Shown here in pieces: positions 49,962 to 59,164 of a DNA stretch of 64,000 nt (positions within the stretch are counted from its first letter, which is position 1; the number at the start of each line of letters is the position of its first letter). Position numbers and translations under genes: made by a program. The notes under the pieces were generated by a model, which did not search any database, was not told the origin of the DNA, and saw nothing but the letters and a program-made list of their open reading frames with translations. The stretch comes from an uncultured Saprospiraceae bacterium (GTDB lineage: Bacteria > Bacteroidota > Bacteroidia > Chitinophagales > Saprospiraceae). Location of the stretch: positions 1 through 64,000 of the forward strand of contig CALJPQ010000033.1 in NCBI GenBank assembly GCA_937980645.1, in the 5' to 3' direction.

Positions 49962-50717
49962 TTAGCGAAGCCCAATGATGGCCATCATACGCCCGGTGCG
50001 CCCCCCTGAAAGACGGTGCGAAAAATAATCGTCATGATGCAGCACGGTGGAATACGGTGAAACCTCTATTTGCTCATCTAATAGACCGCAATCGCGCAAC
50101 TGTTGGGTAATAGCGCCTTTTAGGTCCACAAAGTGGCGGCCCCTGGTGGCGTCAAAGCGCACAAACGCGTTGTCGAATTGAGCCGCTACCTCGGGGCCAA
50201 CTTCAAAGGAACACTCGTCAATGCACGTACCTACATAGGCCAGACAATCCCCACTGCGCGTGCCAAACCACTCCGCCATGGCTTGCAGGGTTTTAGGCAC
50301 AATGCCCGCTACTGCCCCACGCCAGCCGGCGTGTATGGCCGCCACGGCTTTTTGCCGCATATCGTACACCAACACGGGCGCACAATCGGCTACCGAAACG
50401 GCCAGCACAACGCCGGGACGCTGCGTAACCAGCGCATCGTAGCCCGAAAAGCCCCCTGCCGCCTCTACTCGCCTCACCTCCACGCCATGTATCTGGTAGC
50501 TCCAGGCCAATTGCTCTGGGCGGAAGCCAGCGGCGGCCCCAAAGCGGCGGCGGTTTTCTTCCACATTTTCGGGCGCGTCGTCGGTGCGCTTACCCAGATT
50601 AAGCGAAGCATACGGCGCTGGGCTGACGCCACCGTGGCGCGTGCTTTCCGCAACGACCAATTCAGGGCGCTCCAACAGCGCTGGCGTGCGAAACATGGGT
50701 AGATTTTGGGAAGACAT
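49962..50717 (-). CDS. pgeF: Laccase-domain purine nucleoside phosphorylase / peptidoglycan editing factor
   Basis: A 251-residue YfiH/PgeF-family protein, from the ATG at 50717. Its motifs are STRHGGVSPAPYASLNLG, SVADCAPVLVYD and AAIHAGWRGAVAGIV, which supply the His and Cys metal ligands, and GTCIDECSFEVGPEV. Members phosphorolyse purine nucleosides and remove wrong peptide-linked amino acids from peptidoglycan precursors. It converges on the CorC-like gene with 7 bases between stops. Confidence 0.93.
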   Translation of the reverse strand: MSSQNLPMFRTPALLERPELVVAESTRHGGVSPAPYASLNLGKRTDDAPENVEENRRRFGAAAGFRPEQLAWSYQIHGVEVRRVEAAGGFSGYDALVTQRPGVVLAVSVADCAPVLVYDMRQKAVAAIHAGWRGAVAGIVPKTLQAMAEWFGTRSGDCLAYVGTCIDECSFEVGPEVAAQFDNAFVRFDATRGRHFVDLKGAITQQLRDCGLLDEQIEVSPYSTVLHHDDYFSHRLSGGRTGRMMAIIGLR

Positions 50718-50795
50718 AGGTTCTTTTTTTAAACTGCAAATGGATTTTACCACAAAGACGCAAAGCGGTTTCTTAGCCACCAAGGCATGAATTTA

Positions 50796-50826
50796 AGGCG
50801 ACATCTCCCACCAGGAGGTATCGTCT
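50796..50826 (+). repeat. Interspersed inverted repeat, copy 4
   Basis: AAGGCGACATCTCC, spacer CACCA and GGAGGTATCGTCT. One arm has an A for G. ACCACAAAGACGCAAAG and GCCACCAAGGCATGAATTT lie just upstream, the string types found at other copies. Confidence 0.8.
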
Positions 50827-51014
50827 GTGGGCTTTTTGGGGCTGCAAATGCACGAAGGTTTTTTGCTGCAAAAGTACACAGGGCTGCAACGCGAAGATGC
50901 TTTGCCCCTGCGTGGGCTAGCGTCTGGTCTGGCGCCGTACAGTTTTAGGTGCGGCTGCAGATGCCGAAGACGGTTAAATATATGGGCCAGCATATTTCTT
51001 CTGGTATTTATGAC

Positions 51015-51051
51015 AAAAAAGCGCCGCCCCCGGCAAACCCAGGAGCGACGC
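51015..51051 (-). terminator. Intrinsic terminator beyond the truncated cargo gene
   Basis: On the minus strand GCGTCGCTCCTGG and the GC-rich right arm form a 13-bp stem with three G-U pairs and a 4- to 5-base loop, then TTTTTTG. The truncated gene thus keeps its terminator. Confidence 0.82.
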
Positions 51052-51118
51052 AGGGTATGAGAAGTCGTAATCTCCGCGTTTTGCAACGCATTTCTAAAAC
51101 ATCCAAAAACGCAGCCCC

Positions 51119-51982
51119 CTACTCCACCAGCACCACCCGCCGCGACAGCACGCCCCGCGCCGTACGCACGCTCACCACGTACAGACCCGGCGCTGCACCC
51201 GCCTCGCGAAGGCTCACCTGCTCCCTCCACGCCTCCACAGACGCCAAACGACGCTCCCACACCAACTGGCCCAACTCGTTGAATACCGAAACCACCGCCC
51301 ACTCGCCCGAATAGCCTGCAAGATCGAGCCACAGCCGGTCGGTCGTCGGGTTCGGGTACACATGCAGCACTGCCAGCGGCTCGTCATCCGTACTCAGGCG
51401 GGTACGCTCCTCACCCGCACCCGGCCCGAAAGGCACTGCCAGCACCGTAATCACCTGCGTAGCCGTAGCCGAGTTGCCGCAAAGGTCGTCCGCCCGCCAC
51501 GTGCGCGTGATGGTGTAATCGGTCGCACAACCGCTGCCCGAAGGCGTGTTGCCCAAAAACGTGATGTGCGCCGTGCTGCACCCGTCCGTCGCCGTCGGAT
51601 TCACCAACGGCGGCAGCGGGTCGGTGCAATTGATCGTTATCGGACCCGGCACACTCGTAAACACCGGCGGCGTATTGTCCACCACCTGGATGATCTGCGT
51701 TACCGCCGTCGTGTTGCCGCAGGCGTCCGTCGCCCGCCACGTGCGGCGCAACTGATACGTGCCCGGGCACGTGGTGTTCGCCGTCGTCTGACCTAAGTAC
51801 GCTACCGTCGCCGGCCCGCAGGCATCCGTCGCCGTAGGCGTGCCCACCGGCGGCGGCGCATCCGAGCAATGAATCGTTACGTCGGCCGGAACGCTGGTGA
51901 AGTACGGCTTGCCACCTTGCCGACCGTCAATCTTTAAATTCTCCTCAAAACTGCCCTTCCCGCTGCAAAATACTCCCGCTGA
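51119..51982 (-). pseudogene. 5'-truncated HYR-repeat T9SS cargo gene
   Basis: The frame carries two and a bit HYR-type immunoglobulin-like repeats (FTSVPADVTIHC, then PTATDACGPATVAYLG, then TDPLPPLVNPTATDGC), and a type A sorting domain (HVYPNPTTDRLWL to GLYVVSVRTA). Upstream the frame stays open only to a stop at 51983-51985 and contains no ATG, GTG or TTG before the repeats. The first repeat starts abruptly (GGKPYFTSVPAD), as if the usual lead-in was cut. No signal peptide is present. It is therefore a remnant of a larger surface protein, abutting the gcvT promoter. Confidence 0.8.
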
Positions 51983-51983
51983 C

Positions 51984-51991
51984 TACCTTTG
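51984..51991 (+). promoter_or_regulatory. -7 promoter element for gcvT
   Basis: Exact TACCTTTG, 49 bases before the gcvT ATG, immediately adjoining the cargo pseudogene. Confidence 0.65.
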
Positions 51992-52040
51992 CCGCCATTC
52001 TGTTCACGTCGTCCGACGACTACACTCACACCATCACACG

Positions 52041-53153
52041 ATGAAGAACACACCACTTACCGAGCGCCACATCGCTTTGGGGGCCAAAATGGCCGAATTT
52101 GCCGGCTACAACATGCCCATATCTTACACAACCATCACCGACGAGCACCACGCTGTGCGCAACAATGCCGGCGTGTTCGACGTCAGCCACATGGGCGAAT
52201 TCATCGTCCGTGGTAAAGACGCCTTGCGCCTCCTGCAGAGCGTAACCGTCAACGACGTCAGCCGCCTCAAACCCGGCGATGTGCAGTACTCGTGTTTGCC
52301 CAACAAAAAAGGTGGCATCGTGGACGACCTGCTCGTTTATCGGCTCGACGACGTACCCGAAATGACTGAGGAAGGCGTGCAGACGTTCATGCTCGTGGTG
52401 AACGCCTCCAACGAAAAAAAGGACTGGCGCTGGCTCAAGCGCATGGCCAAGGGCTTCGATGTGCAGCTGAAAAACATCTCTGACCGCACTGGTCTCATCG
52501 CCGTGCAGGGGCCGAAGGCTGCCGAAATCCTGCAAAAACTGACCGACATTGACTTGGCCGGCATGAAGTACTACACCTTCAAACGCGGGCGCTTTGCCGG
52601 CTGCAAAAACGTCATCGTATCGGCTACCGGCTACACCGGCGCCGGCGGTTTCGAGATTTATGCCCGCAACCGCGACATCGTCAAAATATGGGACAAGGTG
52701 ATGGCCCACGGCGCCAAATGGGGCATTAAGCCCGCCGGCTTAGGTGCTCGCGACACCCTCCGTTTAGAGAAAGGCTACTGCTTGTACGGCAACGACATTG
52801 ACGATAAAACCAGCCCCCTCGAGGCCGGCTTAGGCTGGATCACCAAATTGGGCAAAGCCGAAGACTTCCCCTCCAAAGCCCGTTTTATCGAGCAAAAAGA
52901 AAAAGGCGTCAAACGCAGATTAGTTGGTTTCGTCGTCGAAGACCGCCGCGTGCCGCGCCACGGCTATGAAATTGAAAGCCGCCGCGGCGCCAAAATTGGC
53001 GTCGTTACGTCGGGCACCCATTCGCCCACCCTCGACCGGCCTATCGGCATGGGCTATGTGAAGGCTAAGTACGCCGAACCCGGCACGCGCATCCGTATCG
53101 TTGCCGGCAGCAAAAAGCTGGAAGCAACGGTGGTCAAACTCCCGTTCGTGTAA
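52041..53153 (+). CDS. gcvT: Glycine cleavage system T protein (aminomethyltransferase)
   Basis: A 370-residue GcvT. Landmarks are LTERHIALGAKMAEFAGYNMPISY, FDVSHMGEFIVRGKDAL, the tetrahydrofolate-binding SATGYTGAGGFEIY, and LGARDTLRLEKGYCLYGNDI. The C-terminal barrel (VTSGTHSPTLDRPIGMGYV) is complete. It transfers the aminomethyl group from lipoylated H protein to tetrahydrofolate. No other gcv genes lie in the window. A promoter precedes it. No glycine riboswitch was seen. Confidence 0.95.
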   Translation: MKNTPLTERHIALGAKMAEFAGYNMPISYTTITDEHHAVRNNAGVFDVSHMGEFIVRGKDALRLLQSVTVNDVSRLKPGDVQYSCLPNKKGGIVDDLLVYRLDDVPEMTEEGVQTFMLVVNASNEKKDWRWLKRMAKGFDVQLKNISDRTGLIAVQGPKAAEILQKLTDIDLAGMKYYTFKRGRFAGCKNVIVSATGYTGAGGFEIYARNRDIVKIWDKVMAHGAKWGIKPAGLGARDTLRLEKGYCLYGNDIDDKTSPLEAGLGWITKLGKAEDFPSKARFIEQKEKGVKRRLVGFVVEDRRVPRHGYEIESRRGAKIGVVTSGTHSPTLDRPIGMGYVKAKYAEPGTRIRIVAGSKKLEATVVKLPFV

Positions 53154-53214
53154 GTGATTGCCAATGAGGGTACCCACAGGCAGCAGGAATTGGGTGCCCC
53201 AAACGGCTGCGTCA

Positions 53215-54180
53215 TTAACGGAAGCCGATATAGTCCGCCGGATTGACCGGGCGGCCCCGGTACCACAGTTCAAAGTGCAGGTGTGGCCCGGAGGACTCGA
53301 TGCCGGAGTTTCCGATGAGCGCAATGGCTTCGCCCGCTTTAACGGGCGTGCCGGCCTTTTTGAGTAGCACCGAGTTATGCTTGTATAGCGTAACGATGTT
53401 GTGCGGGTGCTGGATGGCGATGCTGTAACCCGTTTCCACGGTATAGCCAGCCAGAATGACCACGCCGTCGGCGGCTGCTTTTATGGCCGTATTGCGGGGG
53501 GCGGCCACATCAATGCCGAAGTGGTTTTTGAGCGGGTCGAAGCGCGCTGTGATTTCGCCCGAAACGGGCGGGATGAACTGCAGCCGTTCGATGGGCTGGT
53601 CGCTACCCAACGACACCGGCAGCCCGGAGGGCTTCGAGAGGCTTTCCGCCTCTTCCTCCGCCGCTGTGGGGTTGCTGGCTAAGGCTGTTTCGCCCAGCCG
53701 CCCGGCAAAGTCAGCAGGCGAGGAGGGCGCTGTCGAACGGGTGGTATCCATCCGGCTTTTAGCTTTAACGGCCTCTTCAGTAAAGTCGGCCAGGTCGCCG
53801 GTCAGGATTTTGCGCAGGTTTTCGTTGTACAGGCGCTGGGCGTTTACCTCCTTTTCCAGTGCAGCGGCCTTTTGGGTCAGTGCTGCAATCTCGCTGTCGC
53901 GCTGAAAATCGCCGTAGCCCGGGATGTAGCGCTTCAGCGGCGTGTAAACGATGAGCAGCGTAACCACAATAGCTGTGCCCACAATGAGCGAACTGAGGAA
54001 AATGTACACACTCAACGGCGAGAGCTTCAATGAGGAGACCTCCTCGAACGTCTCATCGTTGACGACAACCAAGCGATACTGATCGCGCAACCGATCCAAC
54101 CAGCTGCGCGGCTCGCCACCCTCTCCGCTTCGGCGAAAGGACAGCAAAAAGTTTCTGGCCGCAACGAGGTATTTTTGCAT
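53215..54180 (-). CDS. Membrane-anchored M23 peptidase
   Basis: The ATG at 54180 gives 321 residues. A short cytoplasmic N-terminus, one membrane helix (about 57-78, VYIFLSSLIVGTAIVVTLLIVY) and a coiled coil (95-125) precede the LytM/M23 domain. Zinc ligands are all present: HFGIDVAAP (His220, Asp224) and SSGPHLHFELWYRG (His300, His302). It is likely a cell-wall endopeptidase or an M23-type wall-binding regulator. CAAAGTTC at 54224-54231 reads GAACTTTG on this strand, near the -7 consensus. It is divergent from porW, 181 bases apart. Confidence 0.9.
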   Translation of the reverse strand: MQKYLVAARNFLLSFRRSGEGGEPRSWLDRLRDQYRLVVVNDETFEEVSSLKLSPLSVYIFLSSLIVGTAIVVTLLIVYTPLKRYIPGYGDFQRDSEIAALTQKAAALEKEVNAQRLYNENLRKILTGDLADFTEEAVKAKSRMDTTRSTAPSSPADFAGRLGETALASNPTAAEEEAESLSKPSGLPVSLGSDQPIERLQFIPPVSGEITARFDPLKNHFGIDVAAPRNTAIKAAADGVVILAGYTVETGYSIAIQHPHNIVTLYKHNSVLLKKAGTPVKAGEAIALIGNSGIESSGPHLHFELWYRGRPVNPADYIGFR

Positions 54181-54361
54181 GCGTTTTCTGCACCCAACGG
54201 CTGTCTCAAAGCCGCTGCTGCGGCAAAGTTCGGGCAAAAAACGCGTCCGGAAGCGAAAAAATACCTCGGCCCGCTCCCCGAGGGCAGGCAACCTGGCCCA
54301 CCCCAACAGCGCCACTAAGCATCTGCATCGGGTTCTCTGACTAACACCAAACCTGCTTGAT

Positions 54362-57202
54362 ATGACAAAGTTCCGGCTTCTGCTCCTCGGCGTGCTGGCC
54401 ACTGTGCTCGCCCTCGGCTGCGTAACCACCAAAAAGAAAAACGCCGACGCAGGGTGGCTCAAAAAGAACTACCACAACCTCACCTCCAAGTACAACTATT
54501 GGTTCAACGCCGACGAACTGCTGCGCCTGACCATAGCCGACCTGTCGGCCCAGCATAAAGATAACTACAACCAGCTGCTCGAACTCTACCCTTACGCCGC
54601 CGTCAACCCCAGCGGAGCTTTGGGCAATTTAGACAACGTCATCAAGAAATCGGCTACTGCCATCGTCCTGCACCGCGTGAGCGACTTCGTGGACGACTGC
54701 TACACCATGATGGGCCAGGCCCAATACCTCAAACGCGACTACGAAACAGCCGAGGCCACCTTCCGCTACATCCGCGAGAACTACAACCCCAACACCAAAT
54801 CCAAGCTCAAAAGCGGAAGCAAGAAGAAAAAAGACGTCAAGAAGAAGAAAAACAAAAAATCGCCCAAGAAGAAAAAGAAGAAGGGCAAAGGCTCGAGCAA
54901 GAAAAAGTCCGACAAAGACAAGAAAGACCCTAAGAAGCAACAGGAGGGCGCCTCGCCCAGCAAGCCCGCTGCTGTCGGCGGCGCCAAAGCCAAAAAAGAC
55001 GACCCGCTGCTTCCGCAAGAGAACCCGTACGAAAAGTTCATGCAGCGTACGGTGGCCTATCCGCTGGCCATGATCTGGTACGGACGTACGCTGACGGAGC
55101 GCCAGAAGTACGAAGAAGCCGATTTCCTGTACCGCAGCTTAGAGCAAGACCCCTACTTCCCCTCCGAGCTGCGTAAAGACCTCTACACCGCACAGGCCTA
55201 TCTGGCCATCAAACAGAAGCGCTATGAACAGGCCATCCCGCCTCTGGAACGCGCCGTGCAAAGCGCCCCGCGCAAACGCGAGCGCGCCCGATTGGCCTAC
55301 ATCCTCTCGCAACTATACGAACAAGCCAACCAGCCCGACAAGGCATACAACGCGCTGGATATCGCACTCGTCAGCAACCCCACGTACGAAATGGAGTTCA
55401 ACGCCCGTCTGCGCCAGGTACAGGCCGGCTATGCCTACAAGCGCTTCAGCGCCAGCGAAGCCCTCAAGCAACTGGAACGCATGACGCGCGACGAGAAAAA
55501 CGCAGAGTACAAAGACCAGATCTACTTCGCCATGGCCGGCATTCACCTGCGCGAAAAACAGCGCGACGAAGGCATCGCCATGCTAAAGCAATCGCTGGCC
55601 AACGCCACCTCGAACACTTACCTCCGCAGCGAAGCCTACCTGATGCTGGCCGACCTCTATTTCGAGGGCGAAGACTACGTTTTTGCCAAAAAATACTACG
55701 ACAGCACGCTCACTGTGCTGCCTGCCACCGATCCGCGCTTCGCACGCGCCCAGCGCTATGCCGACAACCTGACGGAAATCGCCCGCCTCATCACGCGCAT
55801 TACCGAAAACGACAGCATCCTGCGCCTGTACCAGATGTCGCCCGACGAGCGCATCGCTTTTGCTAAGCGCATCCAAAAACAGCGCGAAGAAGAAGCCCAG
55901 CAAGCTGCTGCCAGCGCTCAAAACCCGCCCTCCGCCTCGGCCCCGCCTGTGGCGCCCATTGCCGGCCAGCGTTCGTCGTTCTATTTCTACAACGAGGCTT
56001 TCGTCAAAAAAGGCAAAAAGGACTTCACCAAAGTCTGGGGCAACCGCAAACTGGAAGATAACTGGCGGCGCAGCAACCGCCCCCAATCTTTCGCCGCTGC
56101 CGATGGGGCAGGGCCTGGCGGAGCCGATACGCTCGCCGCCACTACTGGCGAAGACATCAATGAAATCCTCAAGGGAATACCGCAAAGCGAAGAAGAGCTG
56201 GCCGTCATCCACGCATCCACGTACGAGGCCATGTTCAACCTCGGTGTGCTTTACCGCGAGAAGCTGGCGCACAACCAGCGCTGCGCCAGCACCCTGGAGG
56301 ACATGCAACGCCGATACCCCGACGCCACCAAACACCAGATAGAAACCTGGTACTACTGCTACTTAGCCTTCACCGACTTGGGCAACCGCGAGCGCGCCAA
56401 ATACTACTACGACCTGCTCGCTTCCAAACATCCTAACAGCCCCTACACGCGCGTACTGACCGACCCGGAGTTCATCAACAGCGCCCGCGAACGCGAACGC
56501 GAAGCCTCGCGCTACTACGACCAGACCTACGAACTCTTCAAACAGGGCGACTACCAGACCGCCTTCGAGCGCTGCCAGAAAGCACCCGAACGCTACGGAA
56601 CCACCCACCCGCTCATCCCCAAATTCGCCCTGCTCAGCGCCATGTGCACCGGCAACCTCCAGGGGCAGGCCGCCTACTGCGGCGCCCTCAAAGAAGTCGT
56701 TGCCCGACACCCCGAAAGCCCCGAAGCTACCCGCGCCAAGGAAATCATGCGCGTCGTCTCCTGCGACGGGCACGAAGTGGCCACCAACCCATCTACACCC
56801 AACCCAGGCCCTATTGACGACGCCTTCACCTTAGACGACGACAAACTGCACTACTTCCTCATCGTCCTCAACGGCAACGACCTCCCCCTCGACGACATCA
56901 AAATCGCCGTCTCCGATTACAACCGCGAATACCACCGCCTCGAGCAACTCCGCCTGTCCAACATCTTCCTCGGTACCGACATCAACATGCCTATCCTCGT
57001 CATCCGCAAATTCGACAACAAGGAACAGGCCATGCGCTACTACCACGAGGTCAAGGACAAAAAAGAGTTCTTGGGCGAAACGGCGAAGAAAACCTACACC
57101 AAAGAGTTCTTCCCCATCACCCAGGAGAACTACCGCCGTGTGCTGAAAAACAAGACGCTGGACGGCTATCGCGAGTTCTTCGCCCAGCACTACCTCAAAT
57201 AG
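54362..57202 (+). CDS. porW: T9SS periplasmic lipoprotein PorW/SprE
   Basis: A 946-residue TPR lipoprotein. The lipobox LALGC places the lipidated Cys at residue 20. NLTSKYNYWFNADELLR is typical of the SprE/PorW N-terminus. TPR units recur through the protein, for example LYTAQAYLAIKQKRYEQAIPPLERA and EAYLMLADLYFEGEDYVFAKKYYDS, and a C-terminal domain with LPLDDIKIAVSDYNREYHRLEQL ends it. Residues about 146-196 form a lysine run, an insert of low complexity. PorW is required for T9SS secretion and gliding, by linking the ring to outer-membrane components. Length is near family range. Confidence 0.9.
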   Translation: MTKFRLLLLGVLATVLALGCVTTKKKNADAGWLKKNYHNLTSKYNYWFNADELLRLTIADLSAQHKDNYNQLLELYPYAAVNPSGALGNLDNVIKKSATAIVLHRVSDFVDDCYTMMGQAQYLKRDYETAEATFRYIRENYNPNTKSKLKSGSKKKKDVKKKKNKKSPKKKKKKGKGSSKKKSDKDKKDPKKQQEGASPSKPAAVGGAKAKKDDPLLPQENPYEKFMQRTVAYPLAMIWYGRTLTERQKYEEADFLYRSLEQDPYFPSELRKDLYTAQAYLAIKQKRYEQAIPPLERAVQSAPRKRERARLAYILSQLYEQANQPDKAYNALDIALVSNPTYEMEFNARLRQVQAGYAYKRFSASEALKQLERMTRDEKNAEYKDQIYFAMAGIHLREKQRDEGIAMLKQSLANATSNTYLRSEAYLMLADLYFEGEDYVFAKKYYDSTLTVLPATDPRFARAQRYADNLTEIARLITRITENDSILRLYQMSPDERIAFAKRIQKQREEEAQQAAASAQNPPSASAPPVAPIAGQRSSFYFYNEAFVKKGKKDFTKVWGNRKLEDNWRRSNRPQSFAAADGAGPGGADTLAATTGEDINEILKGIPQSEEELAVIHASTYEAMFNLGVLYREKLAHNQRCASTLEDMQRRYPDATKHQIETWYYCYLAFTDLGNRERAKYYYDLLASKHPNSPYTRVLTDPEFINSAREREREASRYYDQTYELFKQGDYQTAFERCQKAPERYGTTHPLIPKFALLSAMCTGNLQGQAAYCGALKEVVARHPESPEATRAKEIMRVVSCDGHEVATNPSTPNPGPIDDAFTLDDDKLHYFLIVLNGNDLPLDDIKIAVSDYNREYHRLEQLRLSNIFLGTDINMPILVIRKFDNKEQAMRYYHEVKDKKEFLGETAKKTYTKEFFPITQENYRRVLKNKTLDGYREFFAQHYLK

Positions 57203-57355
57203 CCGCAAGCGCTCAACGCTGCTTGCAAAGGCCTGACTGCCGGAAGAGCAAGGCCTCCGGAGGTTTCTATCTGACTTAAGTACAAAAAAATTGCGCCACC
57301 GATAGCCTCATTTTCAGCGGTTTATCAAAATTTTTAAGACAATTTTTCACCCTCT

Positions 57356-57387
57356 CTTGCAGGCGCAGGGAGGTCGTTCTAACTTTG
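57356..57387 (+). promoter_or_regulatory. Promoter of the rplM-rpsI-rpsB-tsf operon
   Basis: CTTG (57356-57359), a 20-base spacer and an exact TAACTTTG (57380-57387). The start of rplM is 64 bases downstream. Confidence 0.75.
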
Positions 57388-57451
57388 CAGCCGCTTTTGC
57401 GGAAGCCTTCATTTTTTCACTGGATTTTTACCTTTTAACGACGATAAAAGC

Positions 57452-57910
57452 ATGGATACGCTGAGTTACCGCACCAAGTCGGTCAGCAAAGAGGAAGCCG
57501 AGCACAAGTGGTATGTGGTGGACGCCGAAAACCAGGTGGTTGGGCGTCTGTGCAGCCGCATTGCAGCCGTATTGCGCGGCAAGAATAAGCCCTCCTACAC
57601 TCCACACGCCGATACGGGCGACTATGTGATTGTGATTAACGCCGAAAAAGTGCGTTTCACGGGCAAAAAATGGGAGCAAAAGGAGTACAAAGATTTCTCC
57701 CATTGGCCCGGTGGCCAGAAACTAACGCCCGCCGAGATGATGCTGGAGAAAGACCCGCGCCGTATCATTGAGCGCGCCGTACGCGGCATGCTGCCCAAGA
57801 ATAAACTGGGCCGCCAAGTGTTCAAGCGGCTGTTCGTATATGCTGGTCCGACCCACAAACACGAAGCCCAAAAGCCGGAAGTTCTCACGTTCTCGAGCAA
57901 AAATTCCTAA
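57452..57910 (+). CDS. rplM: 50S ribosomal protein L13
   Basis: A 152-residue L13 with HKWYVVDAENQVVGRLCSRIAAVLRGK, the GDYVIVINAEKVRFTGKKWEQK segment and RAVRGMLPKNKLGRQVFKRLFVYAGPTHKHEAQKPE. It binds 23S rRNA early in large-subunit assembly. It heads a four-gene ribosomal operon with gaps of 20-90 bases. Confidence 0.98.
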   Translation: MDTLSYRTKSVSKEEAEHKWYVVDAENQVVGRLCSRIAAVLRGKNKPSYTPHADTGDYVIVINAEKVRFTGKKWEQKEYKDFSHWPGGQKLTPAEMMLEKDPRRIIERAVRGMLPKNKLGRQVFKRLFVYAGPTHKHEAQKPEVLTFSSKNS

Positions 57911-57936
57911 CCACACCACCATAGTCCGACACTGAT

Positions 57937-58323
57937 ATGGATATGATAAATGCCCTCGGGCGCCGCAAAACTGCCGTAGCCCGCGTGTACCTGATGCAAG
58001 GGGAAGGCAACATCACCGTCAACGGCAAAGACTACCGCGAGTACTTCCCGCAAATTCACGTTCAGCACAATGTTGTGGACCCCTTCACCGTGGCAGGCAT
58101 TGAGCCGGCCTTCGATGTCAAGGTCAATGTGCGCGGCGGGGGTTTCAAAGGCCAGGCCGAAGCCATCCGCATGGGCATCAGCCGCGCTTTGGTGAAGCTG
58201 AATGAAGAGTACAAAAAGCCGCTCAAGGAAAAGAAATTCCTCACCCGCGACAGCCGCATGGTGGAGCGCAAGAAGTACGGTCGCCCCAAAGCGCGCAAAC
58301 GCTTCCAGTTCTCCAAACGCTAA
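57937..58323 (+). CDS. rpsI: 30S ribosomal protein S9
   Basis: A 128-residue S9 with NALGRRKTAVARVYLMQGEGNITVNGKDYREYFP, GGGFKGQAEAIRMGISRALVK, and the basic tail KKYGRPKARKRFQFSKR that reaches the decoding site. The ATG at 57937 is used. A second ATG six bases on is also possible. It lies 26 bases after rplM. Confidence 0.98.
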   Translation: MDMINALGRRKTAVARVYLMQGEGNITVNGKDYREYFPQIHVQHNVVDPFTVAGIEPAFDVKVNVRGGGFKGQAEAIRMGISRALVKLNEEYKKPLKEKKFLTRDSRMVERKKYGRPKARKRFQFSKR

Positions 58324-58344
58324 CCCTCAATTCAGACAGCACAC

Positions 58345-59076
58345 ATGCAGAAGCCTACCTATAAAGAGCTGCTCGAAGCCGGTTGCCACTTTGGCCACAT
58401 GCGCAAAAAGTGGAACCCTAAGATGACGCCCTACATCTTCATGGAACACAAGGGCGTGCACATCATTGACCTCAACCGCACCGCCGAATGTCTGGAGCGC
58501 GCTGCCCAGGCCATGAAAATTCTGGCTAAAAACGGCAAGAAAATCCTGTTTGTAGCCACCAAGAAGCAGGCGCGCGAGATTGTGCAAAAGGCTGCCGAGA
58601 GCGTGGACATGCCCTTCGTCACGGAACGCTGGCTGGGCGGCATGATGACCAACTTCATGACCATCCGCAAGTCCATCAAAAAGATGCAGGCCATCGAACG
58701 CATGCTGGCCGATACTACGCTGACCAGCATCACCAAAAAAGAACGCCTCACCCTGGCCCGCGAACACGCCAAGCTGACCAAACAACTCGGCGGCGTGGCC
58801 AACCTCAACCGCCTGCCCTCCGCCGTCTATATCGTGGACATCCATCACGAACACATCGCCTTGGCCGAAGCCCGCAAACTGGGCATCAAAACCTTCGGCA
58901 TTGTGGACACCAACTCCGATCCCACGCTGGTGGATTACCCCATCCCCAGCAACGACGACGCCTCTAAGGCCATCGCTTTCATCACCAACTACCTCACGGA
59001 AGCCATTCGCGAAGGCCTTCAGGAGCGCCAGACCAACCAAACCTACGAAAGCGAAGGGGCCGCCGCAGAGGCATAA
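58345..59076 (+). CDS. rpsB: 30S ribosomal protein S2
   Basis: A 243-residue S2. Signatures are LLEAGCHFGHMRKKWNPKM, the RWLGGMMTNFMTIRKS segment, and NTNSDPTLVDYPIPSNDDASKAI near the C-terminus. It lies 21 bases after rpsI and is followed by tsf, the classic rpsB-tsf pair. Confidence 0.98.
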   Translation: MQKPTYKELLEAGCHFGHMRKKWNPKMTPYIFMEHKGVHIIDLNRTAECLERAAQAMKILAKNGKKILFVATKKQAREIVQKAAESVDMPFVTERWLGGMMTNFMTIRKSIKKMQAIERMLADTTLTSITKKERLTLAREHAKLTKQLGGVANLNRLPSAVYIVDIHHEHIALAEARKLGIKTFGIVDTNSDPTLVDYPIPSNDDASKAIAFITNYLTEAIREGLQERQTNQTYESEGAAAEA

Positions 59077-59164
59077 ACCGGCTGCATCCAAACGCACAGG
59101 CCAGCCTGCGCCGCCCTACGCTCCCCATGCCAACGCATATCACCAGCCATATAAACTCAGCACA

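Noticed and set aside
54629..55018. Hydrophobic minus-strand frames inside porW
   Set aside because: They are the antisense of the lysine-rich segment, where AAG/AAA codons read as Phe/Leu runs.
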